In this document: in pieces, positions 16,294-26,065 of the stretch
Numbering within the stretch: position 1 is the first letter of the stretch
Layout of the letters: the number at the start of each line of letters is the position of its first letter
From: JBCKUK01 sp038924905
GTDB lineage: Bacteria; Pseudomonadota; Gammaproteobacteria; Burkholderiales; Methylophilaceae
Length of the DNA stretch: 64,000 nt
Direction of reading: 5' to 3'
Assembly (NCBI GenBank): GCA_038924905.1
Contig: JBCKUK010000001.1
Span: forward strand, 1-64,000
Program-made: the position numbers and the translations under genes
Notes under the pieces: model-generated
What the model was told of the DNA's origin: nothing
The model's database searches: none
Seen by the model: only the letters and a program-made list of their open reading frames with translations

Positions 16294-16964
16294 TGCAGCA
16301 AAATGGCTTCACTATAGTTGAGCTTGTTATTGTGATAGCAATAGCAGGTGTATTGATGGCGATCGGTTTGCCCGCGCTTAAAGATGTTATAGACAGCACC
16401 AGGAGCAAGTCAGCGGCTGAGTCCATCCTGGGTGGTTTGCGCCTTGCCAAGGCAGAAGCCATACGCCGCAACATGCCAATGCGCTTTCAACTGGTTTCCA
16501 GCCTGGATAATAACTGTGTTCTCAAGGCCAATTCAGGGCTTTGGGTAGTCAATCAGGACGAAGACAAGGCTGCGCTGCGCAGCCCGGCAGGTATGTGTGG
16601 AGCAGCCACAAAGACACCAGTAGATGGCGTTGCGCTGGATGCTTGGGACGTGGAGCCGTATATTGCCTATAAAAGTGACGGCAACAGGTTTGTAGACCCG
16701 GCGAACCCAAATCCCACCCTCACTGTGACGGCTATTGATGCTGATGGGCTGGATGCAGCGCTCATCACCTTTCATCCCCTGGGTCGGGTGATTTCAAATT
16801 TCGATGGGTCGGATAGCCTGATGACAGTCACGATCCAGCCAGTTAATTCCGACGGCACCCCTAACCCCAATGTCAAGGCCTGGCAGGTGAGAGTCCTGGG
16901 CAAAAGCGGCAGTATCAAATTCTGCGATCCGGCCTTAGCTGCCGGGGAGCCATTGGCTTGTTAA
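16293..16964 (+). CDS. fimT: minor pilin FimT/GspH type
   Basis: A 223-residue pseudopilin with a very short leader MQQNG before FTIVELVIVIAIAGVLMAIG. The N-terminal helix ends in the typical LGGLRLAKAEAIRRN of the GspH/FimT family. The C-terminal half is a beta-rich domain with FHPLGRVISNFDG. It overlaps pilE by one base (ATGA-type junction) and pilV follows directly. In related species the FimT-PilVWX minor pilins form the pilus tip that primes assembly, and some FimT proteins bind DNA during uptake. Confidence 0.88.
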   Translation: MQQNGFTIVELVIVIAIAGVLMAIGLPALKDVIDSTRSKSAAESILGGLRLAKAEAIRRNMPMRFQLVSSLDNNCVLKANSGLWVVNQDEDKAALRSPAGMCGAATKTPVDGVALDAWDVEPYIAYKSDGNRFVDPANPNPTLTVTAIDADGLDAALITFHPLGRVISNFDGSDSLMTVTIQPVNSDGTPNPNVKAWQVRVLGKSGSIKFCDPALAAGEPLAC

Positions 16965-16981
16965 CCATGAGGCGCAACTTA

Positions 16982-17392
16982 ATGAGAAACGCTATGACAC
17001 CTATCCCTTCCCGTAAAACGCAATCCGGCTCCTTTATGCTGGAGGCATTGATCAGCGTGGTAATTTTTGCCATGGGCATCATCGCTCTTGTGGGTATGGC
17101 AGCGCAGGCCGTTAATCAGGTCGGCCAATCCAAATACCGCAACGATGCCAGCAATCTGGCGGGTGAATTAATTGGCCAAATGTGGTTGGCCGCCGCCAAG
17201 CCGGCAGACTTTGATAAAGGTGATTGGGAAGATCGCGTTGCAGCTGGTCTTCCAGAGGGGCTTACAGTTGTAACCACAGAGGTTGACCCTAATAACGGCA
17301 ACAGCGCGCTAGTGCATATTACGATCACCTGGAGCGATAAAGAGGACGTGACTCACAGATACACAACTTCTTCCCAGGTTACCAAAAACTGA
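16982..17392 (+). CDS. pilV: minor pilin PilV
   Basis: A PilV-family minor pilin of 136 residues. The prepilin site is G/SFMLEALISVVIFAMGIIAL, with Ser instead of Phe after the cleaved Gly. NDASNLAGELIGQMW and the closing ITITWSDKEDVTHRYTT fit the family. The start is uncertain: TTG 16958, ATG 16967 and ATG 16982 share the frame; 16982 is preferred because GAGG stands 9 bases upstream. Part of the tightly packed operon between fimT and pilW. Confidence 0.85.
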   Translation: MRNAMTPIPSRKTQSGSFMLEALISVVIFAMGIIALVGMAAQAVNQVGQSKYRNDASNLAGELIGQMWLAAAKPADFDKGDWEDRVAAGLPEGLTVVTTEVDPNNGNSALVHITITWSDKEDVTHRYTTSSQVTKN

Positions 17393-17394
17393 CC

Positions 17395-18696
17395 ATGATA
17401 ATTCGCCAGCAGGGTTTTAACATTATAGAGATGATGGTGGGCCTGACCATAGGCCTGCTCGGGTTGCTTGCCGTTACGCAGGTAATGATTACCTTCAACC
17501 AGCAGCGCAACACCACCACGCAGACCATGGAGGCGCAAAGTAACGGCGCCATGGCGGCATTCATGCTGGAACGCGATCTTGCACAGGGTGGTTATGGCTT
17601 GATGGCACTCAAAAATTGCCAGTTAATCCAGTGGTTCTGGGATCCCCCGGTTGTACCACCCGCCATAACCAAAGCTTGTGAGTCTGATCCGTCGCTGGCG
17701 GCTAATAAGTGCGGAGTTCAAGACCCATACCCAAGAGGAGTCGCCCCCGCCATTATCACTACCCATGGCAGTGCTTCCGACGAGATCGAAATTAATTACG
17801 GGCAATCCAGCTCTGGCGCGCCCGGCTCGCAGGTTACTGCAACGCAGGGGCTTTTTACCGATCCTTTCAGAGTATCAAGTACAGCCGGTTTTGATGAAGG
17901 CGATACGGTGGTGGCGGATGTAATTGAAGTTGATGGTGGAACCGGAATGAATAATCATTTTTGCACCATGAGTCGCCTCACCAAGGTTAACGCCCTGGTT
18001 GACCCAACCACCTTGGCCGCGCTGCCTACCGCCACTCAATTTACGCTGGAGCATGACACCCAGGCGGCAATTGCAGCGCTAGGCTTGCCCGCAGATGAAG
18101 ATGAAGAAAAAAGAAAATTAAAAATTGCCTATTACAACCCCAAGGATGCCGATTTGGGTGCAGCAGACAAAGACGTGGGTTGGAAACCAGCCCAGATCAA
18201 GACGGTGATAGCCAACCTGGGCGGCTATGTCAGCAAGAGATATATCATTGGGGATGGCGATGCTGTTGTTGAGGCCACCGACGACGCCCTGAGGATGGGC
18301 GCGTTTCCCCGCAAGACAGATGTTGAAACAGCGGTTGACGGTATCGTGTATATGAAAGCGCAGTACGGCCTTGATAAAACAGTACCATTTGCTAACGGCA
18401 AGGGCGATGCCACAGCGGGTGACGGCGTGGTGGATGAATGGACAAATAGTCTGACTAACATCACCAGTGGCGGCAGGCAGTACCTGAACAGGATAATTGC
18501 AGTGCGCCTGGGAATCGTTGCGCGCAGCCCGCTTTATGAAAAAGACCCAGTAGATGCGCCAGCTACGCTGACAGTGCTGCCAGCAATTAGTACCCCCGCT
18601 ACCGCTGCAGTTACCTGGGACATTCCCGACACACATTACCGTTACAAATCCTACTACATCGTTGTTCCCTTCAGGAATGTGATATGGGCACCCTAA
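17395..18696 (+). CDS. pilW: minor pilin PilW
   Basis: A 433-residue PilW-type protein, a minor component of the type IV pilus tip. The leader MIIRQQG precedes FNIIEMMVGLTIGLLGLLAV. ERDLAQGGYGL near residue 60 and the C-terminal VRLGIVARSPLYEKDP..YRYKSYYIVVPFRN are characteristic of the family. Only two bases separate it from pilV, and its last 13 bases overlap pilX. Confidence 0.88.
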   Translation: MIIRQQGFNIIEMMVGLTIGLLGLLAVTQVMITFNQQRNTTTQTMEAQSNGAMAAFMLERDLAQGGYGLMALKNCQLIQWFWDPPVVPPAITKACESDPSLAANKCGVQDPYPRGVAPAIITTHGSASDEIEINYGQSSSGAPGSQVTATQGLFTDPFRVSSTAGFDEGDTVVADVIEVDGGTGMNNHFCTMSRLTKVNALVDPTTLAALPTATQFTLEHDTQAAIAALGLPADEDEEKRKLKIAYYNPKDADLGAADKDVGWKPAQIKTVIANLGGYVSKRYIIGDGDAVVEATDDALRMGAFPRKTDVETAVDGIVYMKAQYGLDKTVPFANGKGDATAGDGVVDEWTNSLTNITSGGRQYLNRIIAVRLGIVARSPLYEKDPVDAPATLTVLPAISTPATAAVTWDIPDTHYRYKSYYIVVPFRNVIWAP

Positions 18697-19265
18697 ACAA
18701 AATCAAACCGCAACACGGGTTTGCGCTATTCATGACGCTGGTGACGCTGGTTATCATTACGCTGTCCATCATCGCCATGATGCGGGTAATGGAGGCCGGA
18801 GTTTCTGCTGCAGGCAACATCGCTTTTCGGCAGGCCGCCATCGGCGCTGCTGGTGCCGCCGCCGCCGCCGTTAATAACCGGTTGGCAAGAGAAACCAACC
18901 CAATACTGGCGGTTACCGGCAGTATTGGTACTGATTACTACGCCAACGTAGCGGCAGCCTTTGACCCGCTAACCCACAACTGGGCTGATAACATCCCTCC
19001 AGTCGGCCCCATATCAGGCTACACCGTTAATTATGTTATTCACCGTTTGGCCATGGGCGATGGCTTATGCGAAACCGCCCAAACCGGCTGCACATTTTCT
19101 TCTGAGGCTTCATCTGTCGGCACTGAGGTTGGCGCTTCTTATTCGGGCGGCACCGGCACTTACGGAAAACCACTCTCTCCTACCGGCTTCGTGTATTACA
19201 GCGTTACGGCCAAGGTAAGCGGCCCTAAACACAATATTAACTATGTACAAACCCTTATGTATTAA
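18684..19265 (+). CDS. pilX: minor pilin PilX
   Basis: A PilX-family protein of 193 residues. The leader ends in QHG before FALFMTLVTLVIITLSIIAM; like other PilX proteins it has no Glu at mature position 5. The N-terminal helix continues through alanine-rich sequence (AAAAAVNNRLARETN). The C-terminal part has paired Cys (GLCETAQTGC) and ends VSGPKHNINYVQTLMY. Its start overlaps pilW by 13 bases and pilY1 follows after 42 bases, which contain a small hairpin (AGCGG/CCGCT, 19264-19278). Confidence 0.85.
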   Translation: MGTLNKIKPQHGFALFMTLVTLVIITLSIIAMMRVMEAGVSAAGNIAFRQAAIGAAGAAAAAVNNRLARETNPILAVTGSIGTDYYANVAAAFDPLTHNWADNIPPVGPISGYTVNYVIHRLAMGDGLCETAQTGCTFSSEASSVGTEVGASYSGGTGTYGKPLSPTGFVYYSVTAKVSGPKHNINYVQTLMY

Positions 19266-19307
19266 GCGGTTTAGCCGCTATCACGCTTTTAAATTAGAGT
19301 TACTAAC

Positions 19308-22300
19308 ATGAAAAACAAACGTCTTCGTTTATGGGTTGCCATAATTGCACTTAATCTGATGAACTTCACTCAGATGGTAGAAGCCGCGACCATTACCCTG
19401 GCTACCTCGCCACTAGCCAACGTCTCTACCGATGTAGTGCGCCCCAATATCATGTACGTACTGGATAACTCCGGCAGTATGCGCTGGGACTATTTGCCTG
19501 ACTATGTGTCATTTGGTATTTCCGGCGTTACCGGCTCGCAGATCTGCTGGAACGGCACGAATAACTCTAACTCCCTGTCTACATGCAACAGCGGCACTAC
19601 CGCCAGCCCGCTTAATAGCAGCGATATGACAGGCAGTGCGGTGCAGGTGCCGTTTATGACATCTGATATCAACTACATCTATTACAACCCCAATACCTAT
19701 TACCAGCCCCCGCTCAAGGCAGATAAAACCAGCTACGCGAATAGCTCGGTAATTGCGGCCTATACCGACGGGTTTGCAGCCAGTGGCTCGACCAATTTTA
19801 AGATCGGCACGACAGTGACGTCTTCCCTCAGTTGCACCCCCACCAATACCTCGACTATAGTGACTTGTGCGTCGGGCACCGAAGGCTTGACGGGCACTTT
19901 TGTAACCTCCGGCACAGGCGTTCCGAGCGATGCCTACGTTATGTCGACGCCCACTGCAACCACCTTAACGCTAAGTGTAGCAGCGACTAGCAGCACCGCT
20001 TCCAATTGGACTTTCAAGACCGGCGCCTACCCGCATCAGGTTTATTGCAACATTGGCAGCCCAACTACTCAAAATCTTAGAGGCAACGGCTCGGTATGTA
20101 AGGAAACCACGGATACCACTGCTGGTAGCCAATTGTTATTTCCGGACGCCACCTTTACTGCAGCTAATGTTAAGAGTTATCTCGGCCCAGCCTATTACTA
20201 CACCATGAGCCCCATGAAGTACTGTACCGATTCGGTGTTGACGACCTGCCAGGCCACGGCAGATGGTACGCATACCGTTGCTGCAAACTACCGCTGGTGT
20301 AATGCTTATGTGGCTGCCAGCCAAACCTTTACTGGGTGTCAGGATCTACGCGATGCTACGCATACCATCCCGGATTATCTGGGTGGCATTTCACCAACCA
20401 CGCCCGCAATACAGGCATCGGCCAGCCTCACCATCAATAGCTACATCCCTGGCAAAACCATTACCGACATCACCGTCAATGGCACGGATGTCGTTGGCGG
20501 CACTGTCTTTACCGCGGGCAGCGGCGGGCTGATTTCTGCCAGCGCTATCGCTGCGGCAATCTGTACCGCTATTCAGAGCAATTCAGGGTTCTCGGGCTAT
20601 AGTTGCCCAGCTGCTCCGGCAGGCGCTACATTAATCATCAAAGCCAATATACCGCCAGCGCACGCAGATTATGTAACGCCTAACTTATATGCCGTGGTGG
20701 TGAGCAGCAGCGCGGCAGTCACTGCCGGTGCACCAGCCAGTGGCACACTTACGCTTGCTTCTATTGCCGGCCCTACCAGGGTAGATGATATTACGGTGGG
20801 CGCCACTTCTCTTATAGCTGGTAATTCCAAACCGGTACTTCTGGCCGAGGGCACTGAGATTAATGCCAACGCAACCACTTTGGCCGAGCTAATTAACGCC
20901 AACAAACTTGTCAGCGGCTATGAGGTTCTTACCGGTGGCGTGTCGGGCGCTATCATCACCGTGACCAAGACTACGGTAGGGGTTGACACCAATACGCTGA
21001 CGCTGACAGGCACAGGCATCAGGGCGACCGGGGCGATTACCGTAGGAACCACAGGCCAAACCTCAGGAACGCCAGCGGATTTGGGCGGTATTTCTGTAGG
21101 CGCTACCTCTATTGTTGGTAATCTCAACAGCACGGTTCTCACCAACGGTTTCTCCACCACCACCAATGCTACCTCTATCAGGAACGCAGTTGGTAGCGGT
21201 TTCACTGCCACCTCGCTTAATGCCGTAGTGACTGTTATCGCTCCGGCAGTGGGCAGTGCACTTAACGGCACGCCTTTTACCTTTGTTGCCGGCACTGCGG
21301 TGGCGCCAACAGCTGCTGTGCCAGCAGTTAACCCGACTGGCCTGATTACATTTGCTGGTACTGCCACCAGCGCGACCTTGACGGCCAGAATTAACAGAAA
21401 CCTGGCAGGCAACAGAACCATCACCGTAGGTACAGGGGGCGGGCTGATAACTGTGTCGACCGCTAACCCCTTGACGATTGGGGGTGGTAATAGCAGAACG
21501 CCTGCCCAGGTTGCTGCCGCTGTCGTCACATCGGTGGGCACAGGCGGCACCGTTAAGGCTTATGTCGGCGGCAATGCTATTACCCCCACTTGCGCAGCTC
21601 AGACAACCTCTGTTGTCTGCCTGGTAGACAACTCAGGCACCATTACCAATGGCAAGGCTGTTGCCGTCGGCACAACAACGAATTTCGACAGCGTGACCGT
21701 GGCCACCACTGCTACCGCTGGCGGTGCTGCGGGCGTTGCAGCTACCCTTGGCGTGACCAATTTTGCCCCCGCTTTGTCTGGAGCTGCTTTTAGCGGAGGC
21801 CGCTACGCACAGACTGCCATACCAACCGGCATGGGCAGTGGCGCCTCATCAACCGGCCCTATTGATACCACCGCAACCGCATCTGCCACATTGACATTAA
21901 CTGGCGGTCAGAATCCTATCGGCGGACGTGTCAACGTGGGTAAATTCAAACGCGTGGATATCGTGCCATCTGTCAATAGCTACCCAGCTACCGGCAGCAA
22001 GGACAGCGGCCGCACGGATTGCGCTGGTACTACCTGCACCTACGCTGAAGAACTGCAGAATTTTGCCAACTGGTATAGCTATTACCGCAGCAGAATGTTG
22101 ATGATGAAAACTACCAGCACACTGGCTTTCGACCAACTGGATAGCAAATATCGTATCGGTTTCGATTTGCTGAGCAACTATTCCAACAGCAGCATTAATG
22201 TTGAGGTTGCACAGTTTGTTGATACTGGCAGCGAAACTGCTGGCCAACGCAGCAACTGGTGGAGCAACCTCACTGCTGCCGATGGCAGCAGCGGCACCCC

Positions 22301-25300
22301 GCTACGCTCCTCGGTTTTAAAAATGGGTAAATATTATGCTGGCAAACTTACCACCATAGCAGCGAGGCCTGCGGTTCCTGCGACAGCGTCATCTGGCACG
22401 CTTCGAATTAGCTCTTCCACCAGCGAGAACGCTACCATCACCAGCCTTGCGATAACAGGAGACATAGTCAGCACACCAATGATGAGCAGCGCATTTACGG
22501 TAAATGCAGCGTCTGGCTGCACAGATTCGTGTAGCTCTGCAGAAATAAGCGCTGTAGCTGCGAGCCTGTTTAGCCATATTACCGCCAGTGCTGCCTATAC
22601 AAGCCAGACCTTATACACGGCCAGCATATCCGGCAGCACTATTACCTTTACTGCTACTGCGACCGGGCCTAATGATGACACTATCGTCATAACCACGACC
22701 GGCACTATCAATGCGGCTGTTACCGGCTTTACTGGTGGCGCGAATGGGATAGCGAAAATACCTGCAACAGTGATTGAACCGATTCAGTACTCGTGCCAGC
22801 AAAACTACACGCTGCTGGTGACCGACGGTTACTGGAACACAGACGGCCATGCAAGCCTGACACAGCTTAACGGCTCTACCCAGATTGCCAATCAGGATAA
22901 CGTCAATAGTGGCACCACAGCGCGGCCTTCCTACGATGGCGAGTTGGCCTCGGCTACCTGTACCGATTCTTCGTTCTCCAGTTGCGGTACGCTGGCAGAC
23001 GTTGCCATGTATTACTACAAGACTGATTTGCGTGACAGCAGCCTGAGCAATGAAATTAGCGGTGATACCGGCCTGAATGTATCTGCCAACAATGTATTCA
23101 GCAGCCCAACCGACTCCAATCCTAACCAGCACATGGCGCTCTTTACCATGGGCTTGGGCGCCCCTGGTACGTTGCGCTATCGTTCCGACTACACGACTGC
23201 CGGCACGGGCGATTATGCCGATATTGTGGCGGGCACCAAAAATTGGCCAGCACCTAAGGCCAGCAACCCCACTACGATTGACGATTTGTGGCACGCTGCC
23301 GTCAATGGCCGTGGCAAGTATTTCAGCGCGCGCGACCCGCAATCGGTGGTTATCGGCCTGAACGAGGCCTTGGCCAGCGTGCAGGTGCGGGAGGGTTCGG
23401 CTGCTGCTGCCGCAACCTCTAATCTGCAACCGGTAGCAGGCGATAACTTCGCTTATGTTGCCACTTATACTACTGTCGAATGGGCAGGTGATTTGCAGGC
23501 GCGCCATATCGACCTGGTTACAGGCGCGGTATCCGAGCCTGCCAACGCAGCGCCCAATGAATGCGTGAGTGATACTGGTTGCGCATGGTCGGCACAAAAC
23601 AGACTTGATGCTGCGGATTGGAGCTCACGCAATGTGTATGTGGCACCAACTTCTGGTGCATCCGGTGCTGCATTGCGCGCATTTGCCTTTGGCGGCTTGA
23701 CTCCAACGGAACAAGCTTACTTTAACCCAAACACACTCAATCAGTATGCGAGCGTCTTTGCAGCCACCCCGGCTTCAATTACGGCAACCAAGATGGTAGA
23801 TTTCTTGCGTGGCGACACCAGCCTGGAGGTGGGTAACAGCAGCAGTAACCCGGAAGTTTGGCGTAACAGGGCGCACGTGTTGGGCGACATCGTCAGCACC
23901 CAGCCAATATTCGTCAGGGCACCTGAGCTTTCTTATGAAGATACTGGTTATAGCTCATTTGCTACCGCCAATGCCGGCCGCGAAGGCGTAGTGTATGTTT
24001 CCGGTAACGACGGCATGGTGCACGCCTTTGCCGGAGATGATTTTGACGATAATTCGGCAAGCGGAGGTGACGAGCTGTGGGCCTACATACCAAGCTATCA
24101 ATTGCCTAACCTGAAGTATCTTGCGGACACCAACTATACGCATCGCTACTATCTGGATGGCCAGATTACTGTAAGCGATGTCAATTTCGGCGGGGGGGGA
24201 CCCAGTGACTGGCATACCATCCTGGTGGGCGGCATGGGCGGCGGCGGTACCGCATATTACGCGCTGGATATTACCGACCCGGTCAACCCCAAATACCTGT
24301 GGGAATTCACCCATGCCAACCTGGGCTACACTTTTGGCAATGCCAGCATTAACAAGCTGCCAAATGGAGAGTGGGCAGTAATGTTTACCTCCGGCTATAA
24401 CAACGCGGATGGTCAGGGCTATCTCTATGCTGTAAATCCCGAGACCGGCGCTATCAAAACCGGCTATCCGGTGACTACCGGCAGTGGCACTACCAGGTCG
24501 CCCAGCAATCTGGGCAAGGTGTCGGCCTGGATTGATAATCTGCAAGCCAACAATACGGCTACCCATATCTATGCTGGCGATATGGAAGGCGATCTGTGGC
24601 GGTTTAATTTGACCAACAGAACCGTGTTCAAGCTGGCGCATTTGACTGACGCTGCCACCCCAACCCCTAACTCACAGCCGATTACTACGCGGCCAGAGCT
24701 AACTCTGATTGATGGTAACCGTGTTGTTTATGTGGGTACTGGGCGCTATCTTGGGATTGCCGACCTTGCCGATACCAATGTGCAGAGTTTTTATGCCATC
24801 AAGGATACTGTGGGTGCGGACAACTTCTCAAGCGGCGGCGGCCAGATCACCTGGGAACCGCGGACGGATACGGACACTATTGACGGAGTGTCTGGCACAA
24901 ACATGTTTATCCTGCATAAGCTGATTGCCGTCAAAGACAATGGCGCTCAAATTACAACGACCGATGCTTTGGGCAATAGCGTGGATGCACGGTCAATATG
25001 CACAGGCGCAAACTCTGAGGTGGATGCCAGCACCAACGAGTGCACTAATGAGAGCGGTGAAACCGAGATAAGCTGGTCGCAGTATGGCGGCTGGTATTTT
25101 GATTTCCCGGACAGTGGCGAGCGCATGAACGTGGATATGAATCTGACATTTGGTACGCTTAGCGTTGCATCCAACGTGCCAGCATCGAGCGCTTGTACCT
25201 CAGGAGGCTATGGCTGGCTGAATTTTATTGATTTTGAAACCGGGCTGGGAGTTGACGGTGAAACCATAGTATCGGTAAAGAATGCCAATGCGCCGATTGT

Positions 25301-25457
25301 CGGTATCAACGTGATTTATGTAGACGGCAAACTGGTGGCTAACATCGTCTCCTCCAGTGGCAGCATTGGTATGCTCAATGCGCCTGGCGAGCCGACCAAG
25401 TTCCAGGGTCGCCATGATTTGTGGAGGGAGTTAGACCCATATCTAGATACAAACTAA
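19308..25457 (+). CDS. pilY1: type IV pilus tip adhesin PilY1, enlarged
   Basis: Secreted pilus-tip protein used for adhesion, surface sensing and pilus assembly. It has a signal peptide (residues 1-27), then a von Willebrand A-like region with the metal-site motif DNSGSM near residue 50 and YTLLVTDGYWN near 1170. The C-terminal PilY1 beta-propeller runs from about 1520 to 1850 (GREGVVYVSGNDGMVHAFAG, YYALDITDPVNPKYLWEF, YAGDMEGDLWRFNL). Typical PilY1 proteins have 1000-1300 residues; this one has 2049. The excess lies mainly at residues ~368-880, where about four Thr/Ala/Gly-rich beta repeats of the form ITDITVNGT..AxxIxxAI..GAxItItA are inserted, with a further one at ~1027-1148. They interrupt the A domain. 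Confidence 0.93.
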   Translation: MKNKRLRLWVAIIALNLMNFTQMVEAATITLATSPLANVSTDVVRPNIMYVLDNSGSMRWDYLPDYVSFGISGVTGSQICWNGTNNSNSLSTCNSGTTASPLNSSDMTGSAVQVPFMTSDINYIYYNPNTYYQPPLKADKTSYANSSVIAAYTDGFAASGSTNFKIGTTVTSSLSCTPTNTSTIVTCASGTEGLTGTFVTSGTGVPSDAYVMSTPTATTLTLSVAATSSTASNWTFKTGAYPHQVYCNIGSPTTQNLRGNGSVCKETTDTTAGSQLLFPDATFTAANVKSYLGPAYYYTMSPMKYCTDSVLTTCQATADGTHTVAANYRWCNAYVAASQTFTGCQDLRDATHTIPDYLGGISPTTPAIQASASLTINSYIPGKTITDITVNGTDVVGGTVFTAGSGGLISASAIAAAICTAIQSNSGFSGYSCPAAPAGATLIIKANIPPAHADYVTPNLYAVVVSSSAAVTAGAPASGTLTLASIAGPTRVDDITVGATSLIAGNSKPVLLAEGTEINANATTLAELINANKLVSGYEVLTGGVSGAIITVTKTTVGVDTNTLTLTGTGIRATGAITVGTTGQTSGTPADLGGISVGATSIVGNLNSTVLTNGFSTTTNATSIRNAVGSGFTATSLNAVVTVIAPAVGSALNGTPFTFVAGTAVAPTAAVPAVNPTGLITFAGTATSATLTARINRNLAGNRTITVGTGGGLITVSTANPLTIGGGNSRTPAQVAAAVVTSVGTGGTVKAYVGGNAITPTCAAQTTSVVCLVDNSGTITNGKAVAVGTTTNFDSVTVATTATAGGAAGVAATLGVTNFAPALSGAAFSGGRYAQTAIPTGMGSGASSTGPIDTTATASATLTLTGGQNPIGGRVNVGKFKRVDIVPSVNSYPATGSKDSGRTDCAGTTCTYAEELQNFANWYSYYRSRMLMMKTTSTLAFDQLDSKYRIGFDLLSNYSNSSINVEVAQFVDTGSETAGQRSNWWSNLTAADGSSGTPLRSSVLKMGKYYAGKLTTIAARPAVPATASSGTLRISSSTSENATITSLAITGDIVSTPMMSSAFTVNAASGCTDSCSSAEISAVAASLFSHITASAAYTSQTLYTASISGSTITFTATATGPNDDTIVITTTGTINAAVTGFTGGANGIAKIPATVIEPIQYSCQQNYTLLVTDGYWNTDGHASLTQLNGSTQIANQDNVNSGTTARPSYDGELASATCTDSSFSSCGTLADVAMYYYKTDLRDSSLSNEISGDTGLNVSANNVFSSPTDSNPNQHMALFTMGLGAPGTLRYRSDYTTAGTGDYADIVAGTKNWPAPKASNPTTIDDLWHAAVNGRGKYFSARDPQSVVIGLNEALASVQVREGSAAAAATSNLQPVAGDNFAYVATYTTVEWAGDLQARHIDLVTGAVSEPANAAPNECVSDTGCAWSAQNRLDAADWSSRNVYVAPTSGASGAALRAFAFGGLTPTEQAYFNPNTLNQYASVFAATPASITATKMVDFLRGDTSLEVGNSSSNPEVWRNRAHVLGDIVSTQPIFVRAPELSYEDTGYSSFATANAGREGVVYVSGNDGMVHAFAGDDFDDNSASGGDELWAYIPSYQLPNLKYLADTNYTHRYYLDGQITVSDVNFGGGGPSDWHTILVGGMGGGGTAYYALDITDPVNPKYLWEFTHANLGYTFGNASINKLPNGEWAVMFTSGYNNADGQGYLYAVNPETGAIKTGYPVTTGSGTTRSPSNLGKVSAWIDNLQANNTATHIYAGDMEGDLWRFNLTNRTVFKLAHLTDAATPTPNSQPITTRPELTLIDGNRVVYVGTGRYLGIADLADTNVQSFYAIKDTVGADNFSSGGGQITWEPRTDTDTIDGVSGTNMFILHKLIAVKDNGAQITTTDALGNSVDARSICTGANSEVDASTNECTNESGETEISWSQYGGWYFDFPDSGERMNVDMNLTFGTLSVASNVPASSACTSGGYGWLNFIDFETGLGVDGETIVSVKNANAPIVGINVIYVDGKLVANIVSSSGSIGMLNAPGEPTKFQGRHDLWRELDPYLDTN

Positions 25458-26062
25458 TGACGGAGAATCACCAAAGCCGCTTGGACAACACGTTCCGGGC
25501 GGCTTTGCTTTTATCAATGCTAATTCATCTAGTGGTGATGCTATATTTGAAGTTGCCCGATCTGGTCGCGCCCATGCGCGCAAAGGCAACGCTATCGGTC
25601 ATTCTGGCAATGCGGCAGGAGGCTGGACAGCCGACAGCAGAGCCGCCGCCGTCAGAAGTCACTCCTGTAATGCAGCCACCGCCAGAAGCGATTCCACAGC
25701 CGCCGCAAGAGGTTATAAAGCAGGAGGTGCCACTGCCAATGGCTACAAAACTCCCGCTCACGCCTGCACCAGAATCCGAAGCTGTATCCGAACAAGTGTC
25801 CAAGCCTGTGCCAGGAGAAACTTTGCAGGAAGTGCCTGCCGACCCGGTGGAAGCCAGCTCGCAAATTGTCGAGGCTGGCAAGGTGCAGGCGTTGCTGCTG
25901 GTGAATGAGAGAGGCACTGTGACCCAGGTTATCTGGAAAGTATTGCCAGCGATTACTGATGAAACGCTACAGCGAATGGAGCAGCATTTGCGAGCCAAAG
26001 GCTATATTACAACTGGCAAGCCTTATACGGTGTACGAGATTGTTGAAATTCCAAAAGACTAA
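25457..26062 (+). CDS. TonB-like protein following pilY1
   Basis: A 201-residue protein with one N-terminal membrane anchor (AALLLSMLIHLVVMLYLKLP), a long Pro/Glu-rich linker (residues ~55-130) and a small C-terminal domain (VQALLLVNERGTVTQVIWKV) resembling energy-transducing TonB C-termini. ATG 25457 overlaps the pilY1 stop by one base, so it is probably translated with the pilus operon. A TonB role in outer-membrane transport is the family expectation; a role with the pilus is only suggested by position. It converges on the Gx transporter gene three bases away. Confidence 0.65.
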   Translation: MTENHQSRLDNTFRAALLLSMLIHLVVMLYLKLPDLVAPMRAKATLSVILAMRQEAGQPTAEPPPSEVTPVMQPPPEAIPQPPQEVIKQEVPLPMATKLPLTPAPESEAVSEQVSKPVPGETLQEVPADPVEASSQIVEAGKVQALLLVNERGTVTQVIWKVLPAITDETLQRMEQHLRAKGYITTGKPYTVYEIVEIPKD

Positions 26063-26065
26063 ATC

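Noticed and set aside
22611..23597. 328-codon minus-strand open frame inside pilY1
   Set aside because: Antisense shadow of a repeat-rich gene of moderate to high G+C; no family features.
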